Notes: generated from the letters alone by a model not told the origin. Shown: positions 20,913 through 33,109, counted from the stretch's first letter. The stretch: DNA of 64,000 nucleotides from Corylus avellana (GCF_901000735.1 NC_081548.1:12968354-13032353), one strand, 5' to 3'. Program-made: numbers and translations.

Positions 20913-21462
20913 GGGTAGATATCTTATAAATTCTTGAGTCAATGCGCCAAAACAGAAAACTCCATTAACTTTTTTTTCTCGATTTTTTACTCTCTGGTCA
21001 ATCAAAAAGGAAAATTAACCCATACCATTACATTTTTCCCCCAAATGTTTAACGTCCGTCAGTTGTAACTAAACACACAATTTTGTCATGTCAGCATATT
21101 AATTTAATTTAAAAATTAAATCTTAAAAAAAAAATGAAGGGGTGGTTGGAAGGTCGGAAAGCCACCCCTAACCCCCTGGGGGTGGCCGCAAGCCACCCCA
21201 TAGGGAAAGCCACCCCTTCAAATTTTTTTTGTTAAGATTTAATTTTTAAATTAAATTATTAAAAAATAATATGCTAACATGAAAAAATGATGCATTTAGT
21301 TGAGACTAATGGGCATTAAACATTTGGGGCAAAATGTAACGGTAGGGGTTAATTTACCTTTTCGATTGACCCAAAGAGTAAAAATTCAAACAAACAAAAA
21401 AAAAAGTTCAGTGAGTTTTCTGTTTTGGCACGTTGACTCAGGGATTTATAAAATATTTACCC
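20913..21462. mobile_element. Mutator-like foldback MITE, 550 bp
   Basis: Almost the whole element is an inverted repeat: from GGGTAGATATCTTATAAA at the left to TTTATAAAATATTTACCC at the right, with paired inner blocks (TGAGTCAA, CCAAATGTTTAA, AGCCACCCC). Flanks CATTTAAAT (20904-20912) and TATTTAAAT (21463-21471) form a 9-bp target duplication with one mismatch, the Mutator signature (established knowledge). The centre contains GGGGTGGTTGG...AGCCACCCCTTC. No protein is encoded. Confidence 0.8.
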
Positions 21463-22017
21463 TATTTAAATTACACTTTTTAAAATCACTAACCCAATAA
21501 GACTCTAAATAACATTTCTCATAGAAATATATAGATTCATTGGTATTTATTTATTTCTATAGTTTGAAAAGTAGTCCAACATCCTTGCTTGGGAAGCAAA
21601 ATAGAATTCTGTGATAAAGAAAAAGTTATGCTCAAGTAAGAATCTTTGCCCACTTATTTGATGTTATTAGGGTATAAATTTATAAACCTCAAAACAAAAC
21701 AAAAAAAAGGTATAAATTTATAAATTTACAATAATTAATTAAAATATTAAAAAAAATTAATGATTTTGATGGACAAAGTTCTTTTTGTAGATATGCTATT
21801 TAGATTTGGTATATAATCTCGGGTATACAATATATCATATAATTAAAATATGTAATAAAAATTATATATTACTCATAAATAATTAATTTAAAAGAGCAAT
21901 CGAAATATAAAAGCTTATATAAACATTTTTATTATTTAATAATAAATTTAAAAATAAATCAGTGTAAAAATTTTATTACATACCTAAAACTTTTCAATAA
22001 AAAGAAATTATATTTAA
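21463..22017. other. AT-rich intergenic, nothing recognised
   Basis: Very AT-rich with runs of A and T, and no frame or structural feature beyond simple sequence. Confidence 0.5.
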
Positions 22018-22406
22018 GGGGAAGTCTACATACCTCAAACTACCATCTAATTGACAATGTCTCTCCAAACTTTCAATTGTAGCAATGTCTTCCTCCAACT
22101 ACAAAAAATTGGCAATGTCCCTCACAACGACGAAAATACTATTAATAAAATTAATTTTTTTTAAAAAAAAAAACAAAAACTAAAAATGAAAAGGGAATGT
22201 AAATTTTTTATTTTTTATTTTTTTTAAAATCGTTTTTTTTTGTAAGGGTATTTTTGTCTTATTGACAAATATTTATGATCATTTTTGTCTTTTTATTGGA
22301 CTTAGGGGAAACATTGACAATTTTTGGTAGTTTACGGAGATATTGTCGCAATTAAAAAGTTTTCAGAATATTGTCAATTGTGTTGTAGTTTGAGAGGGGT
22401 GTATCC
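22018..22406. mobile_element. Mutator-like foldback MITE, 389 bp
   Basis: Inverted arms of ~100 bp pair CTCAAACTAC, AATTGACAATRT, ACTTTYAATTG and AAAAATTGKCAATGT. A perfect 9-bp duplication TATATTTAA flanks it (22009-22017 and 22407-22415). Non-coding. Confidence 0.85.
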
Positions 22407-22415
22407 TATATTTAA

Positions 22416-24248
22416 TTATGTGTAAACCAAAACAAACCACCTCACTTACAAAAGAAAAAAAAGAAAGCGAAACTCCCTCAGCCCACAACTCATGATGATA
22501 TATTTAAGTAGACGTTAGTTTTAGTTGAGAAGAAACTAGAAAGTCAAGGTGGAGAAGAGGGTCGGGGCCAGTGGCATCAGTGAAACGTTTTTATGTGTAA
22601 AAAGCTTCGTTTGATTGATTTAAATTGTTTAAACGATACATTTTGGTAAAATAAAAATTAAAATAAAACGCTTGAACTCATTGTCTTCCTTATTCTTTTA
22701 ACCTAAATTTGAAAACATAAAACATAGAAATCATAAGCAATAAAGCAAAATTTTGAGGCTCGTCGTTTTCCTTATTCTTTGCTGAATTGTTGGTAATGTC
22801 GATTGCCCCTGATGAGTGGCTGAAGATAGGCAACCAAGGCATACAAGGGAATTCTACCAAGAGTGGGAAAAAAAAAAAATGGAGGTTGAGGGGGGTGTTT
22901 AATTCCTTTCGACACCCTTCCCTCTACCCTGTGCATTTTGTCAAACACTTGTTATACATAAAGTAAGGCAAGTGTATGAATGACCAAGGCGATAGGTAAA
23001 TGAAGCCCAAGGAGTACTAAAATCTGACTTAAATGCCTACAACAGAGAGAGTTGCTAGTCCAAAAATCATGGAAGCATAAAAAGATGTAAATCTACTAAA
23101 GATTAACAACATACTTGATAGAAAAAGTCTTTGGGACATTTCGTCAAACATGATATGCAATGTCAAAAATTAAATTCCTTAAGGAACACACATATATATG
23201 CTCACTGATGAATGTACACATAAATACATAATGAATAAATCTCCATGCACAATCTCAAACCAAAATACAATAGTGATGCACAAGCCAAGAGGGTACACAT
23301 TTGCGAACAAACTAAACACATATTTAGATCAAGGATTTGTTACTTATAAATCCTATGAGGAATGCGCGTAAATGAGATGGTCCATGAATGAGAACTCATG
23401 AAACATGTTTTAAACTTGAATGAATGCTGATAGAAGTTCAAACATAAACCACAATGAGACACACAAAGCCAACAAGCTAAGACAATGTCAATATGGAAAC
23501 CTAATGCATCTAATATGTCCTAGAATGTAATGCCAATAAAACACAAACTCAAGGTGGAGAAAAACAAATATCCTAAAATCCCCAAGTTGAATTTGTTATT
23601 GGTGAAAATGCGGTTTGTAAAATCCACTAACCCCTTTAAAAAAAAAAAAAAAAAAAATACGGTATTAACTGGTAGTTAGCTGTTATTAGGATATTAACTG
23701 CAAACCACTTTTAAAAATAAAAGATAAAAAAATAAAATAAAAAAACGAAAAATGATGTCGTTTCTATTATAATACGATAATACTCTACTACATACGACAT
23801 TGTCAAAAACGATGTCATTTCATGTATATATATGTGTGTGCGCGCGCATGCGCCTGGCGGTTAACGGTTTTTTCTAACCACCTTTAAAAGTGGTTAGCTG
23901 TTAGTGTGGTTAGCTGTTATTGGTTAGTTTACGGTTAATAACCACTAGCCTTTTCACCCCTAGAATTTGTAACCCTAACAATATGCAAAACATGATGAAT
24001 GCAAACTTAGATTCTAAAAATCAAGAGATAAAGATGAGAAACAAGGTAAAGACCCTTAAAGCATGCAGGAATCAAACAAGCAAACAAAATGAATAAGTTT
24101 TGAGTTAATAACATATTCTTTTTTAGGAGGAGAGACCAAGATTGAGGAGTGAAAGAGTCAACTCAATCGCATTTTTCAAAATAAGTTTTCTCTTCTCTTT
24201 TCAAATACAAATACATGCCTATTTATAGACACTAACAAATACATGTTG
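22416..24248. other. Intergenic; one decayed repeat, no gene
   Basis: No coding region recognised. At about 23640-23960 a repeat-rich patch carries GGTTAGCTGTTA variants in both orientations and an alternating purine-pyrimidine run (TGTGTGTGCGCGCGCATGCG, near 23832-23851). This resembles a degenerate MITE, with ends unresolved. Confidence 0.4.
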
Positions 24249-24883
24249 TTGGTGCAATTTTCGGTTGTATGCAAAAAAATGTTCCGAAGCAGTCTCCGTA
24301 TGGTGGGTCACTGCACGCTTTCTTGCGGATTTGGGCTTTCGAGATGGGCCTGAATCGACCTTTAAGTTGATAAGGTTATGGAATGTAAATGATGATAAGA
24401 ACACTGATCCAACACAATATAAGAATTAGAGTAGTTTAGCCCAAAATTAGCCTACTTCCACTAGATATCACATGTTATGATATTCTTCAAATATTGACAA
24501 GATTACAACAAAAATACCATTCCAACTCTTCCATTTTATTTCTTTTCTCTTTTTTTGGCTGCACCTTCTCCACTCTTCTTTGCCCTCTTTATAGCTTTCT
24601 TCATGTGCCCGGATGTAGCCTTTTTCAGCTCATTACCCTTTAACTTATTTATTTAATAGATAATACAACTAATACTAAGGTTAATAAAATAACTCAGGGG
24701 TTAAATGGAATAAAGGGGAAGAATCAGGGAGGGGGGGGAGGGAGGGCGGGACCCTCTATCACGCGTGTTACATAGGCCGATGCGATTTATGTTTTAATAA
24801 GTCCCTAATGATGACTTTTATTCCTTTGTCAGAATACCCACCCAACTGTCGGTTTTGTCCCGGGTATCCATAGTCTGGGTGAA

Positions 24884-26214
24884 TGTTGTTCACAATTACC
24901 TACCTAAATTAATAGGCAAATAACTAGATGTTTTACCTGCAAGTGTACGAGGTCAACATAGTAGTATAGTGTGAAAATACGAGGTCATTCTCACGAGGAT
25001 TGCTGAACCTTGTCTAAAATCAATTCCCAAAGTAAAATAAAACAAAAGATTGAATTTAAGTTGATAATGATAAAAAGGTAGGGCTTTGATATTCACCACT
25101 AATTATATTTAGCTAATATATCAATATGCCAATATTTTGATCATGATATAAATATTTAATGTTTGTCAACCTAAGGGCATTGGTGTCTACTCCTTAAGCT
25201 ATTGATTTTCCTAAGTAATGAATTAGGCACGGCACGGGTGTCTACTCTAATTCTTTTCTTTCTTAAAGGATTTAGTATGGGTGTCTACTAAGTTGTTCTT
25301 TAAGAAAGCCTAAAACTGTGGAAATAGACAAACACATGAGACCTAGGGCATGGGTGTCTACTCCCGGTTCCCCATGTTGATTAACCCAAGAACCCAGTGT
25401 GGATTTCTTTTGTTACTTATGTTATACCCAAGACTTACTCATCCAAATTGATTTAACTAACTAATCCATACTACATGCACATGTTGATCAGGCACACACA
25501 TATGAGGAATTCATGAAACTAGGTATTAATCAAGTTAAACATCATAACAAGATCATTACAAATGCGCCAATATTGAATATTAACAAAACATAACTAGGGC
25601 TTCAATCTAGCCCTACTAATTAAATTAGTTACACATAAAGTTGATGTTAAACATCTTCATAAAATAAAAGAAAATAAAGGAAAAGAATAAACCTGAAACT
25701 TGAACTTGAAGAGCTCCTATTCTTTTCCTTACAAAGCATACCTACTCTAGAGGCTTAAGGGTCTATTTATAGGCTTTAGAAGTCCTTGACAAACTAGTAA
25801 ACCTAGGAATTTCGTAGGGTTTCAAAACCTATTACAATTGGGAGTTGGAAAACCCTAATATGGAAATATTAGCATTCTGGCCGCCACTTGATATGTCCTC
25901 TGCGCACGGGTGCGATCGATCGCAACCCGTGTGCGCTCGATCACACATGGCTGCTTCACACTTTGTCTTCTCTGGTACTGCGCTCGATCGTAGGGGACCT
26001 GCGATCGATCGCAGTGTCAGCACTGTCAGGGGCTCTAACTTTTCTCATTTTCTCTCTTTGAGCCCAAATCTTCCAATTTTACTTCAATTTCTTCCAAAAG
26101 CCTACAAAAGTATAGAAAACACAAAAATGAATTAAAATAGCCTAATTAACTAAAACCAAAGGATTAAATCATGTAAGTTAAGGGCTGAAAATATGAATAT
26201 TTTAGCACTTAACA
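24884..26214. mobile_element. Solo LTR, 1331 bp
   Basis: Begins TGTTGTTCACAA and ends CACTTAACA (TG...CA), flanked by the 5-bp duplication GTGAA (24879-24883 and 26215-26219), with the host unit continuing on both sides. It contains GTACGAGGTCAAC near the start and a CpG palindrome block GGGTGCGATCGATCGCAACC at 25909-25928. No internal domain remains, as expected after LTR-LTR recombination of a Ty3-like element. Confidence 0.88.
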
Positions 26215-27725
26215 GTGAATATTCTCGAATGTAAATGGTCTCGATTCCCGGCCGGGTTGATTCCCGGGTCATTGTATATGCTTATCTATGTCCTAGGATG
26301 TAGGCTAATTTTCGGGTATTATTCTCCCGGATGAATTGATTCTTTGGGCATCCAATGCCTGAAACCATGACCAATTGTTTGGGCTGGTTTTTCGGCCCAA
26401 GTTCGTTCATTCCTCGTCTGGTCTAAGGACGGGAAACATCCCCAATTGTTGGTGCAATTTTCGATCGTATTCGTAAAAGGTCCCGAAGCAATCTCCATAT
26501 GGTGGGTCACTGCACGCTGTCTTGCGAATTTGGGCTTTCGTGATGGGCCTGAATTGACCTTTAAGTTGACAGTGTTATGGAATGTAAATGATGATAAGAA
26601 CAGTGATCAAACACAACACAAGAATTAGAGTGGTTCAACCTAACATAAGCCTACTTCCACTAGATATCACGTGTTATGATATTCTTCAAATATTGACAAG
26701 ATTACAATAAAAATACCATTCCAGCTCTTCCATGTTCTTTCTAGCTCTTTCTTTTCTCTTTTTTTGGTCGCCTCTTCTCCACTCTTATTTCCCCTCTTTA
26801 TAGCCTTCTTCCTGTGCCCGGATGTAGCATTTTCCAGCTTATTACGTATTAACCTATAGATTTAATAGATAATACAACAAAGTTTAGGGTAAATAAAATA
26901 ACCCTAGGGGTAAATGGAATAAAGGGGAAGAATTAGTGGGGAGGACCTCTATCACGCATGTTACATAGGCCAGTGTGATTTATGTTTTAATAATTCCCTA
27001 ATGATGAATTTTATTCCTTTGTCAGAATACCCACTTAGTTGTTAGTTTTGTTCCGGGTATCCATAGCCTAGGTGAATATTCTCGAATATAAATGGTCTCG
27101 CTTCCCAGGCAGGTTGTCTCCTAGGCCATTGTATATGCTTATCTCTACCCTAGGATGTAGTCTAATTTTCAGGTATTATTCTCCCATATGAATTGACCGT
27201 CCAAGCATCCAATACTCGGAACCATGACCAATTGTTTCGGCTAGTTTTTCGGCCTAAGTTCGTTCATTCCTTGTTTGGTCCAGGGATAAGAAATATCTCA
27301 AACTATTGATGCAATTTTTGGTCGTATGCAAAAAAAGGCCTCGAAGCAGTCTCTGTATGGTGGGTCACTGCATACTTTCTTGTGGATTTGGGCTTTCGAG
27401 ATGGGCCTGAACCGACCTTTAAGTTGATAGGGTTATGGAATGTAAATGATGATAAGAACACTGATCAAACACAACACAAGAATTAGAGTGGTTCGGCCCA
27501 AAATAAGCCTACTTCCACTAGATATCACGTGTTATGATATTCTTCAAATATTCACAAGATTAAAACAAAAATACCATTCCAACTTTTCCATGTTCTTTCT
27601 ATCTCTTTCTTTTCTCTCTTTTTTGCCGCACCTTCTCCATTCTTCTTTCCCCTCTTTATAGCCTACTTTCTATGCCCAAATGTAGCATTTTCCCACTCAT
27701 TACCCATTAACCTATTTATTTAATA

Positions 27726-28596
27726 GGGAAAAATTCACTTTACCCTATTGAAGTTTCAGGTGTTATTTAATTTGAACCCCAATATTTAAAAATTTACAAT
27801 ATACCCCCATAATGTTTCAAAAATTTGCAATTGAGACCATTCGTTACTAATTTCTGTCTAAGTGGATGAAAATCATCCCACGCGCGTTTCATGTGGGATT
27901 TTTATTCCTTTTGTTCCAATTTTGCTCTCAATAAAGATATCGAAATTACATGATTACCCTCACTTAAACCCAAAGGCTTTTTTTTTTTTTTTTTTTTTTT
28001 TTCACTCACGTACTGCTCCTCATTTTTCACTCCAACACCCACACACCACACACCTGAAGCACGACAACGAGAAGAAAGTTCAAGAACTCTCGTGCTCCCA
28101 GCCCAACGACAACGACGAACTCATGGAGATTTCTTCGACAGCATCGTCTTCGACACACACACGACAACAGTTGAAGAGGATGCTATCGAAGGAATCTCCA
28201 CGAGTTCGTCGCTATCGCTAGGCTGGGAGCACGAGAGTTCTGGAACTTTCTTCTTGTTGTTGTGCTTCAGGTGTGTGGTGTGTGGGTGTTGGAGTGAAAG
28301 GAGAAGGAGCAATACGTGAGTGAAAAAAAAAAAAAAAAAAAAAAGCCTTTGGGTTTAAATGAGGGTAATCACATAATTTTGATATCTTTAATCAGGGTAA
28401 AATTGTAAGAGAAGGCATAAAAATCTCATATGAGACGCGCGTGAGATGATTTTCATCCACTTAGACGGAAATTAGTAATGAACGGTCTCAATTGCAAATT
28501 TTTGATACATTATGGGTGTACATTGCAAATTTTTAAACATTGAAGTTCAAATTGAAAAACATATAAAACTTCATGGGGATAAAGTGATTTTTTCCC
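27726..28596. mobile_element. Mutator-like foldback MITE, 871 bp
   Basis: Starts GGGAAAAATTCACTTTACCC and ends GATAAAGTGATTTTTTCCC, with perfect 9-bp duplications TATTTAATA (27717-27725 and 28597-28605). The inverted arms extend through the whole element, including the inner part (CACTCCAACACCCACACACC paired with GGTGTGTGGTGTGTGGGTGT) and T18+/A20+ runs. The centre near 28160 is GC-richer with a 119-codon frame (27862-28221) of no recognised domain; it may be captured host sequence or chance. Confidence 0.88.
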
Positions 28597-28680
28597 TATT
28601 TAATAGATAGTACAACTAAGTCTAGGGTTAATAAAATAACCATAAGGGGTAAATGGAATAAAGGAGAAGAATTAGTTTTG

Positions 28681-28693
28681 GGGGGGGGGGGGG
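28681..28693. repeat. G homopolymer (~13)
   Basis: A run of about 13 G within LTR-like unit 3. The corresponding place in unit 1 (24729-24745) is a broken G/A-G run. Confidence 0.8.
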
Positions 28694-29012
28694 ACCACTA
28701 TCACGCGTGTTACATAGGCCAGTGTGATTTATGTTTTAATAATTTCCTAAAGATGATTTTTATTCCTTTATCGAAATACCCACCCAACTGTCGGTTTTGT
28801 CTCGAGTATCCATAGCTTGGGTGAATATTCTCGAATGTAAATGGCCTCGCTTCCTGGGCGGGTTGACTTTTGGGCCATTGTATATGCTTATCTCTGTCCT
28901 AGGATGTAGTCAAATTTTCAGGTATTATTCTCCCAGATGAATTGACCCTCCGAGCATCCAATGCCCAGAACCATGACCAATTGTTTGGGCTGGTTTTGTG
29001 GCCCAAGTTTGT

Positions 29013-31316
29013 TCATTTCTCGTATGGTCCAGGGGCGAGAATGCTTTCATCCTCATCCTCAGATGAATCAGAGTCTAAAGGAATTGGAGGCAAGTTTGGG
29101 ATGACCAAGGAAGAACCATACGCGTTGAACTCGGGAATGTGAGGCATCTGATCAAGTACCATCTGGGCAAACTCATTGATGGCTTCACGAGGAATCGGAA
29201 AACTATCCTTGGTTACGGTCTCAACATTGAAGCAAAAATGTCCAAGGTTCAGTACCAGGGTTCTATAATTTTCGAAACGCCATTGGAATCCTCGGGTCCA
29301 AGCTGTCTCTCGGGGCCAAGGCACAAAGGAAAGCTGTGACAATCGGGACCAAGGCAGAAGTGCCTTAGCCTTCCAGCGCCGGTACTTCTTCATGAATCGA
29401 CCACAATCCTTCCGAGGGTCCTTGAGCAGAAGGTTGACCACCACATTCTCTTTAGTCACCTATGACATCCGGGCCTCCAGGTCCTCCTCAACCTTCTGAG
29501 AAGTCTCCAAGGCCTCCTTCGCCTCCTGGAGTTCCTCAAAGGTTACCTCGTGTCCCAAAAGGTCATCCCCAAGAGACTTGATGGCAACCTTGCACCTATA
29601 AGTAGAAGTCGAGTAAGGAGATTGATGTGGACACCCGGAAGAAGGATGAGCCTTGGGTATTTGATCAACCTGTGCCCCGTCACTTGAAGAAGTAGCTCTC
29701 GGGACCTTAGTTCGGGAACCTGAAGTTGGATCAGCCTGTTTCTCGGCGGCAGAAGGAGTTAATCTCGGAGAATCTTCCCGGGAATCAGGGGCGGGAGTTT
29801 TTGGAGGATTACCTTCATCCTCGAAAAAATCAGAATCGACGCTATAAACTATCATCAGCAGAGTCACGTCCGGAATACTCTTAAACGGAAGGATATACGC
29901 AAGAGGTAGGTAAGATTTGGACATTCCCTTGATTGTGTCAGCAACTTTATTAGCTGCATCATTTTCAGTTTTGTGCCTCTTTGAAGAAGCGGCCACCGGG
30001 GTCTGGGCCCTCTCTGCTTGCCTTTTTTTGGTTGGAAAATATCTAGTTTCTGTAGGATTCACTCCCGGATCTTCTCTAGCAGCTTGAACACTTGGTTGAT
30101 GCATTGGTGGTGAAGATGGAGTGACCATTTTCTCTGACGGTGGAGGAAAGATAACTGGATTCTCCACAAGTGGAGAAAATGCACGAGGAGGTGATTCTGG
30201 AACTCTTAGAGGGGGAGATCGTGGTGAGGGAACCGGTGACACCAAGTCAAGAGGCGGAACTGGGATGGCCTCACTCGCTGGAGCCTTCTTCTTCTTCTTC
30301 TTGGGCACAGAAGCTTCACCCGCCTCAGGCTCTGCGGGTACAACTGGGTCTGAGGAACCCGTGCTAGCCTTTGAACCCTTCTTTGGTTTGCCTCGCTTGT
30401 CCAAAATGATTTTATTCTTTGGTATTGTATATTCCAGTTGGTCTCGAAGGGCTTGATCAGTGACAATGACTTCGAAAAACATCTGGCAGGCGTTCTTGTG
30501 AAGGCAAGAATATGTGTGCATATTCGTCACACAGTTGTGTTGAAGCCTGTTCAAAGATGGAGTCGCTTCCACCACGACAGAGAAAGGCAAAAATAAGCCA
30601 AGAAAGAAGAAGAAATATAAATAACCGGGAATGTGCAGCAACTTACCATCTTTGAGCAAAGGAAACCATGTCCTTGGAACCCTCAATTCTTGAGGTAGAT
30701 CTTCAGATGGAAGGCATTCCCAATCCCTGGAGACAAAGAAGAACTCTTTGTGCCAGTCTTTGTTGTTGGAGAAGGCACCCCCAAAAGCTATGACCTGAAG
30801 CTTCTCCCGGGCAGTGAATGACCAAACCCCGGGCACCTCCTTGCAAGGCCGTGGCCGGTAGACATTCAAAAATTCCGCCACTGACATTTCAAGACTGAGG
30901 TTGATCTTGGGCCATAGAAGGTAGCAAGCCAAGAGAAAGCGTCATCCGTTGGGCACGATCTGAAAAGGGGCTAACCTAATGTAGCAAAGTAATTTCCGAG
31001 CAATCCTCGGGAGGGGGAAGCGTAGCCCGATCTTGAGCATATGCTCGTAGATGCAAACATCCTCAGGACCTTCCAGCAGTCCTGTTGTCGAGGTGGGAAA
31101 GTGGAGCACCATCGAAGAAGGGATACCGTAGTTGTTTATGAAAACTCCCTCAATGGCCGGGGTAAGGACAGATCTATATTTGCCAATGGCTTCCAAGTTG
31201 ACCAGGACCTCTTCGACAGTGGGGACATCACCGACAAAAGCAACCCCTACATCAGTTAGTCGGATTTCCTCAGCAGATGGGTTAGTGTTGCTGAAAATTT
31301 CGCCGAAAGGTAACAA
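29013..31316 (-). pseudogene. 'Putative gypsy-type transposon' ORF (gag-like), non-autonomous element
   Basis: Read on the minus strand from ATG at 31316, ~768 codons stay in one frame apart from two nonsense codons, TGA at ~30940 (family Trp position) and TAG at ~29460. The N-terminal part (EHMLKIGLRFPLPRIARKLL, then SVAEFLNVYRP, WSFTAREKLQ) matches, from memory, the plant domain annotated as transposase (putative) gypsy type, found in non-autonomous LTR elements. A Pro/Lys-rich middle (VPKKKKKKAPAS) and a C-terminal gag-like part ending in an acidic SDSSEDEDES follow. A GTAAGT...CAG pair (about 30647 to 30550) brackets a hydrophobic stretch and may be an intron. No protease, RT or integrase is nearby. 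Confidence 0.75.
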
Positions 31317-31438
31317 CTAGTTAGAAAGAGACAAATTTTAGAAGGGACGGAGGATTCTGATAGAAAAAAAAGGGGGAAGTTGAGAGAAAGCTAAGGCAAA
31401 AGTCGAAAATGAATGGATTGAAGAAGAAAATAAGAGGG

Positions 31439-31447
31439 TATTTATAG
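31439..31447 (-). promoter_or_regulatory. TATA-like box for the gag-like ORF
   Basis: Minus strand CTATAAATA, about 125 bases upstream of the ATG at 31316. It fits a pol II core promoter or LTR-internal transcription start; no experimental support. Confidence 0.35.
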
Positions 31448-31988
31448 AAAAGGCTCTCGGGAAGGGGAACTGTCGCGTTTAAAGAACAAAATGATGAAGA
31501 ACGGTGGACGAGACAACTAGTATGATGTTTGGGCTATTTCTTGGAAACCTAAATCCGATATCCACTAGAAAACTGACATGTCGTAAAAGTGAAAGCACGA
31601 GCCCTATGTAACTGGGAAGCATGAATAGATAGACCACCGGAAAGATGACACATGGAGGTAATCATGAACAACATATAAGATTTTTAATAAATCCTCGAAA
31701 GATGAGCCTAGGCAGAAAAAAAAGAAGGAAGGATGGCACGTGTCCTGAAAGTTCGGATGGCAACACGGAAACCCGAGGACCGCCTTAAAAAGGTCAACCA
31801 ATATCTAACATGTGACAAGAGTCGGGTGCATTTCTCAAGCAACACTAATTACCACCAGTCATTCCTCAAGCGTCTTTTAGAACTGTAATCATCACTTCGG
31901 CAGCTTGACTCAACAACCAAAGCACTATAATGTTATCTTCGGGAAATGTATAAAATTCCCATTACCCGAGTACCTCGGATAAAGGGTA

Positions 31989-32215
31989 TTGGGGGGTAAC
32001 TAGTAGGGATAGTTCCTGTCCCTGGACCAGAAGAGGAATGAATGAACTTGGGCCGAAAAACCAACCTAAAAAATTGCTTATGGTTCTGGGCATTGGATGC
32101 TCGGAGGGTCAATTCATTCGAAAGAATAATACCCGGAAATTAGACTAATTGTTTGGGTTGGTTTTTCGGCCCAAGTTTGTTCATTCCTCATCTGGTCTAG
32201 GGACGGGAAATATCC
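31989..32215. repeat. Palindromic LTR remnant (inverted LTR ends)
   Basis: The terminal block of the 857-bp unit occurs here first in reverse (TAGTAGGGATAGTTCCTG... to ~32145) and then forward (32146-32212, ...GGGACGGGAAATATCCCTA). Arms of ~70 bases pair across CCTGGACCAGA/TCTGGTCTAGG, GAATGAATGAACTTGGGCCG/CGGCCCAAGTTTGTTCATTC and AAAAACCAACC/GGTTGGTTTTT. A PPT-like GGGTATTGGGGGGTAA precedes it. It stands where the 5' LTR of the minus-strand element should be. Confidence 0.7.
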
Positions 32216-32890
32216 CTAACACATGTGACAAATTTGATCACAAACAATGTGTACAAAAATACATAAGGTTTTCACAAACATGATGGATTTTCACATACAA
32301 AGCACTTAGAAAATTGTGTTCCACAAAAGATGTTAAAATGATTTAATAATTTTAGGGTCGTTTGAGTACCAAACATTCATGCTACCATCGATGATTCAAT
32401 TAAAACCCTAAGGCAATGGACGTTCGACTCAAAGAACGAACATTCGATAGGCAGTTACATGCAAATAAAATTAGACATCTTTGCGCTGTTGTTCGTTCAC
32501 ATGATGATTATATATTTACTCTTTGGTCCAAAACCTTTTGGTCGTCTCTAACCTCTGAAAATCCTAGAGTGAGAGAGAGAGAAATTAAGAGAGAGATATT
32601 GTAGGATTTCATTTCTTACGCTTGAAGAGCTCTACTATTTAGGAAATAATCTTAAACTTCATCTTCAATCCTTCAATTTCAAGCATGCATTCACGTTTTA
32701 ATCGCGTATTTCGTTATTCTTAACTATTTTGTTCAAACAAGGTTTGAGTATGTTCAAACGTGACACTTGATTTGAATTTTTTTGTAGTCTTTTAACCTCC
32801 GTTTTCTTACATTCCAATCACATCTCGTCCAATCTCTCTTTAATCTTGTTCTTCAAAACTTAAAACAACTCTCAAACTTTACCAAACTTT
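32216..32890. promoter_or_regulatory. Upstream region of the HD-ZIP III gene
   Basis: Non-coding AT-rich DNA between the transposon remnant and the presumed core promoter. It contains a GA-repeat patch (32568-32597). No binding site can be named with confidence. Confidence 0.4.
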
Positions 32891-32891
32891 G

Positions 32892-32910
32892 TATGTGTAT
32901 AGATATAAAA
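32892..32910 (+). promoter_or_regulatory. Possible TATA box of the HD-ZIP III gene
   Basis: TATGTGTATAGATATAAAAG: the TATAAAAG core lies about 720 bases before the ATG, which fits the long leaders known for this gene class. It is a position-based guess; other TATA-like strings exist nearby. Confidence 0.3.
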
Positions 32911-33109
32911 GATTAGGTACGTTAGATTTAATAAATTAGAAAATATAAGAAAATTGAAAAGTGGTATTTGTAAAGAAGGAAGGAGTGAAAAGCAGCATAG
33001 CCGAGTGGAGAGAGGTCTGGTGGGTCATAGCCGTCCAACACGCTCACATAACCCACGCGCTTGGAACCGGGGGAGTCTGGATCGCATTTTGTGTCCGTTC
33101 CATCACATT

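Larger units (their letters stand above)
24249..29037 (-). repeat. Three tandem LTR-like units of ~857 bp
   Basis: Units start at TTGRTGCAATTTT: 24249-26448, 26449-27305 and 27306-29037. Without inserts, each is about 852-864 bp. Each holds CACTGCA...TTGGGCTTT, CCACTAGATATCAC, ACCATTCCA, TCTATCACGCRTGTTACATAGGCC and a terminal ATTCTCG...GGCCCAAGTT block. Unit 1 is interrupted by a solo LTR and unit 3 by an 871-bp MITE. Unit 3 abuts the 3' end of the minus-strand gag-like ORF, so the array occupies the 3' LTR position of that element. Confidence 0.8.

Noticed and set aside
27862..28221. Frame in the 871-bp foldback element as an ordinary gene
   Set aside because: It lies wholly inside a palindromic MITE, starts in the arm and includes a T-run-encoded Phe stretch; kept only as a possible capture.
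32998..33008. TAGCCGAGTGG, which matches a tRNA A box (Leu/Ser type)
   Set aside because: No B box (GGTTCGANTCC) or cloverleaf follows within 90 bases; it lies in the probable HD-ZIP III leader.
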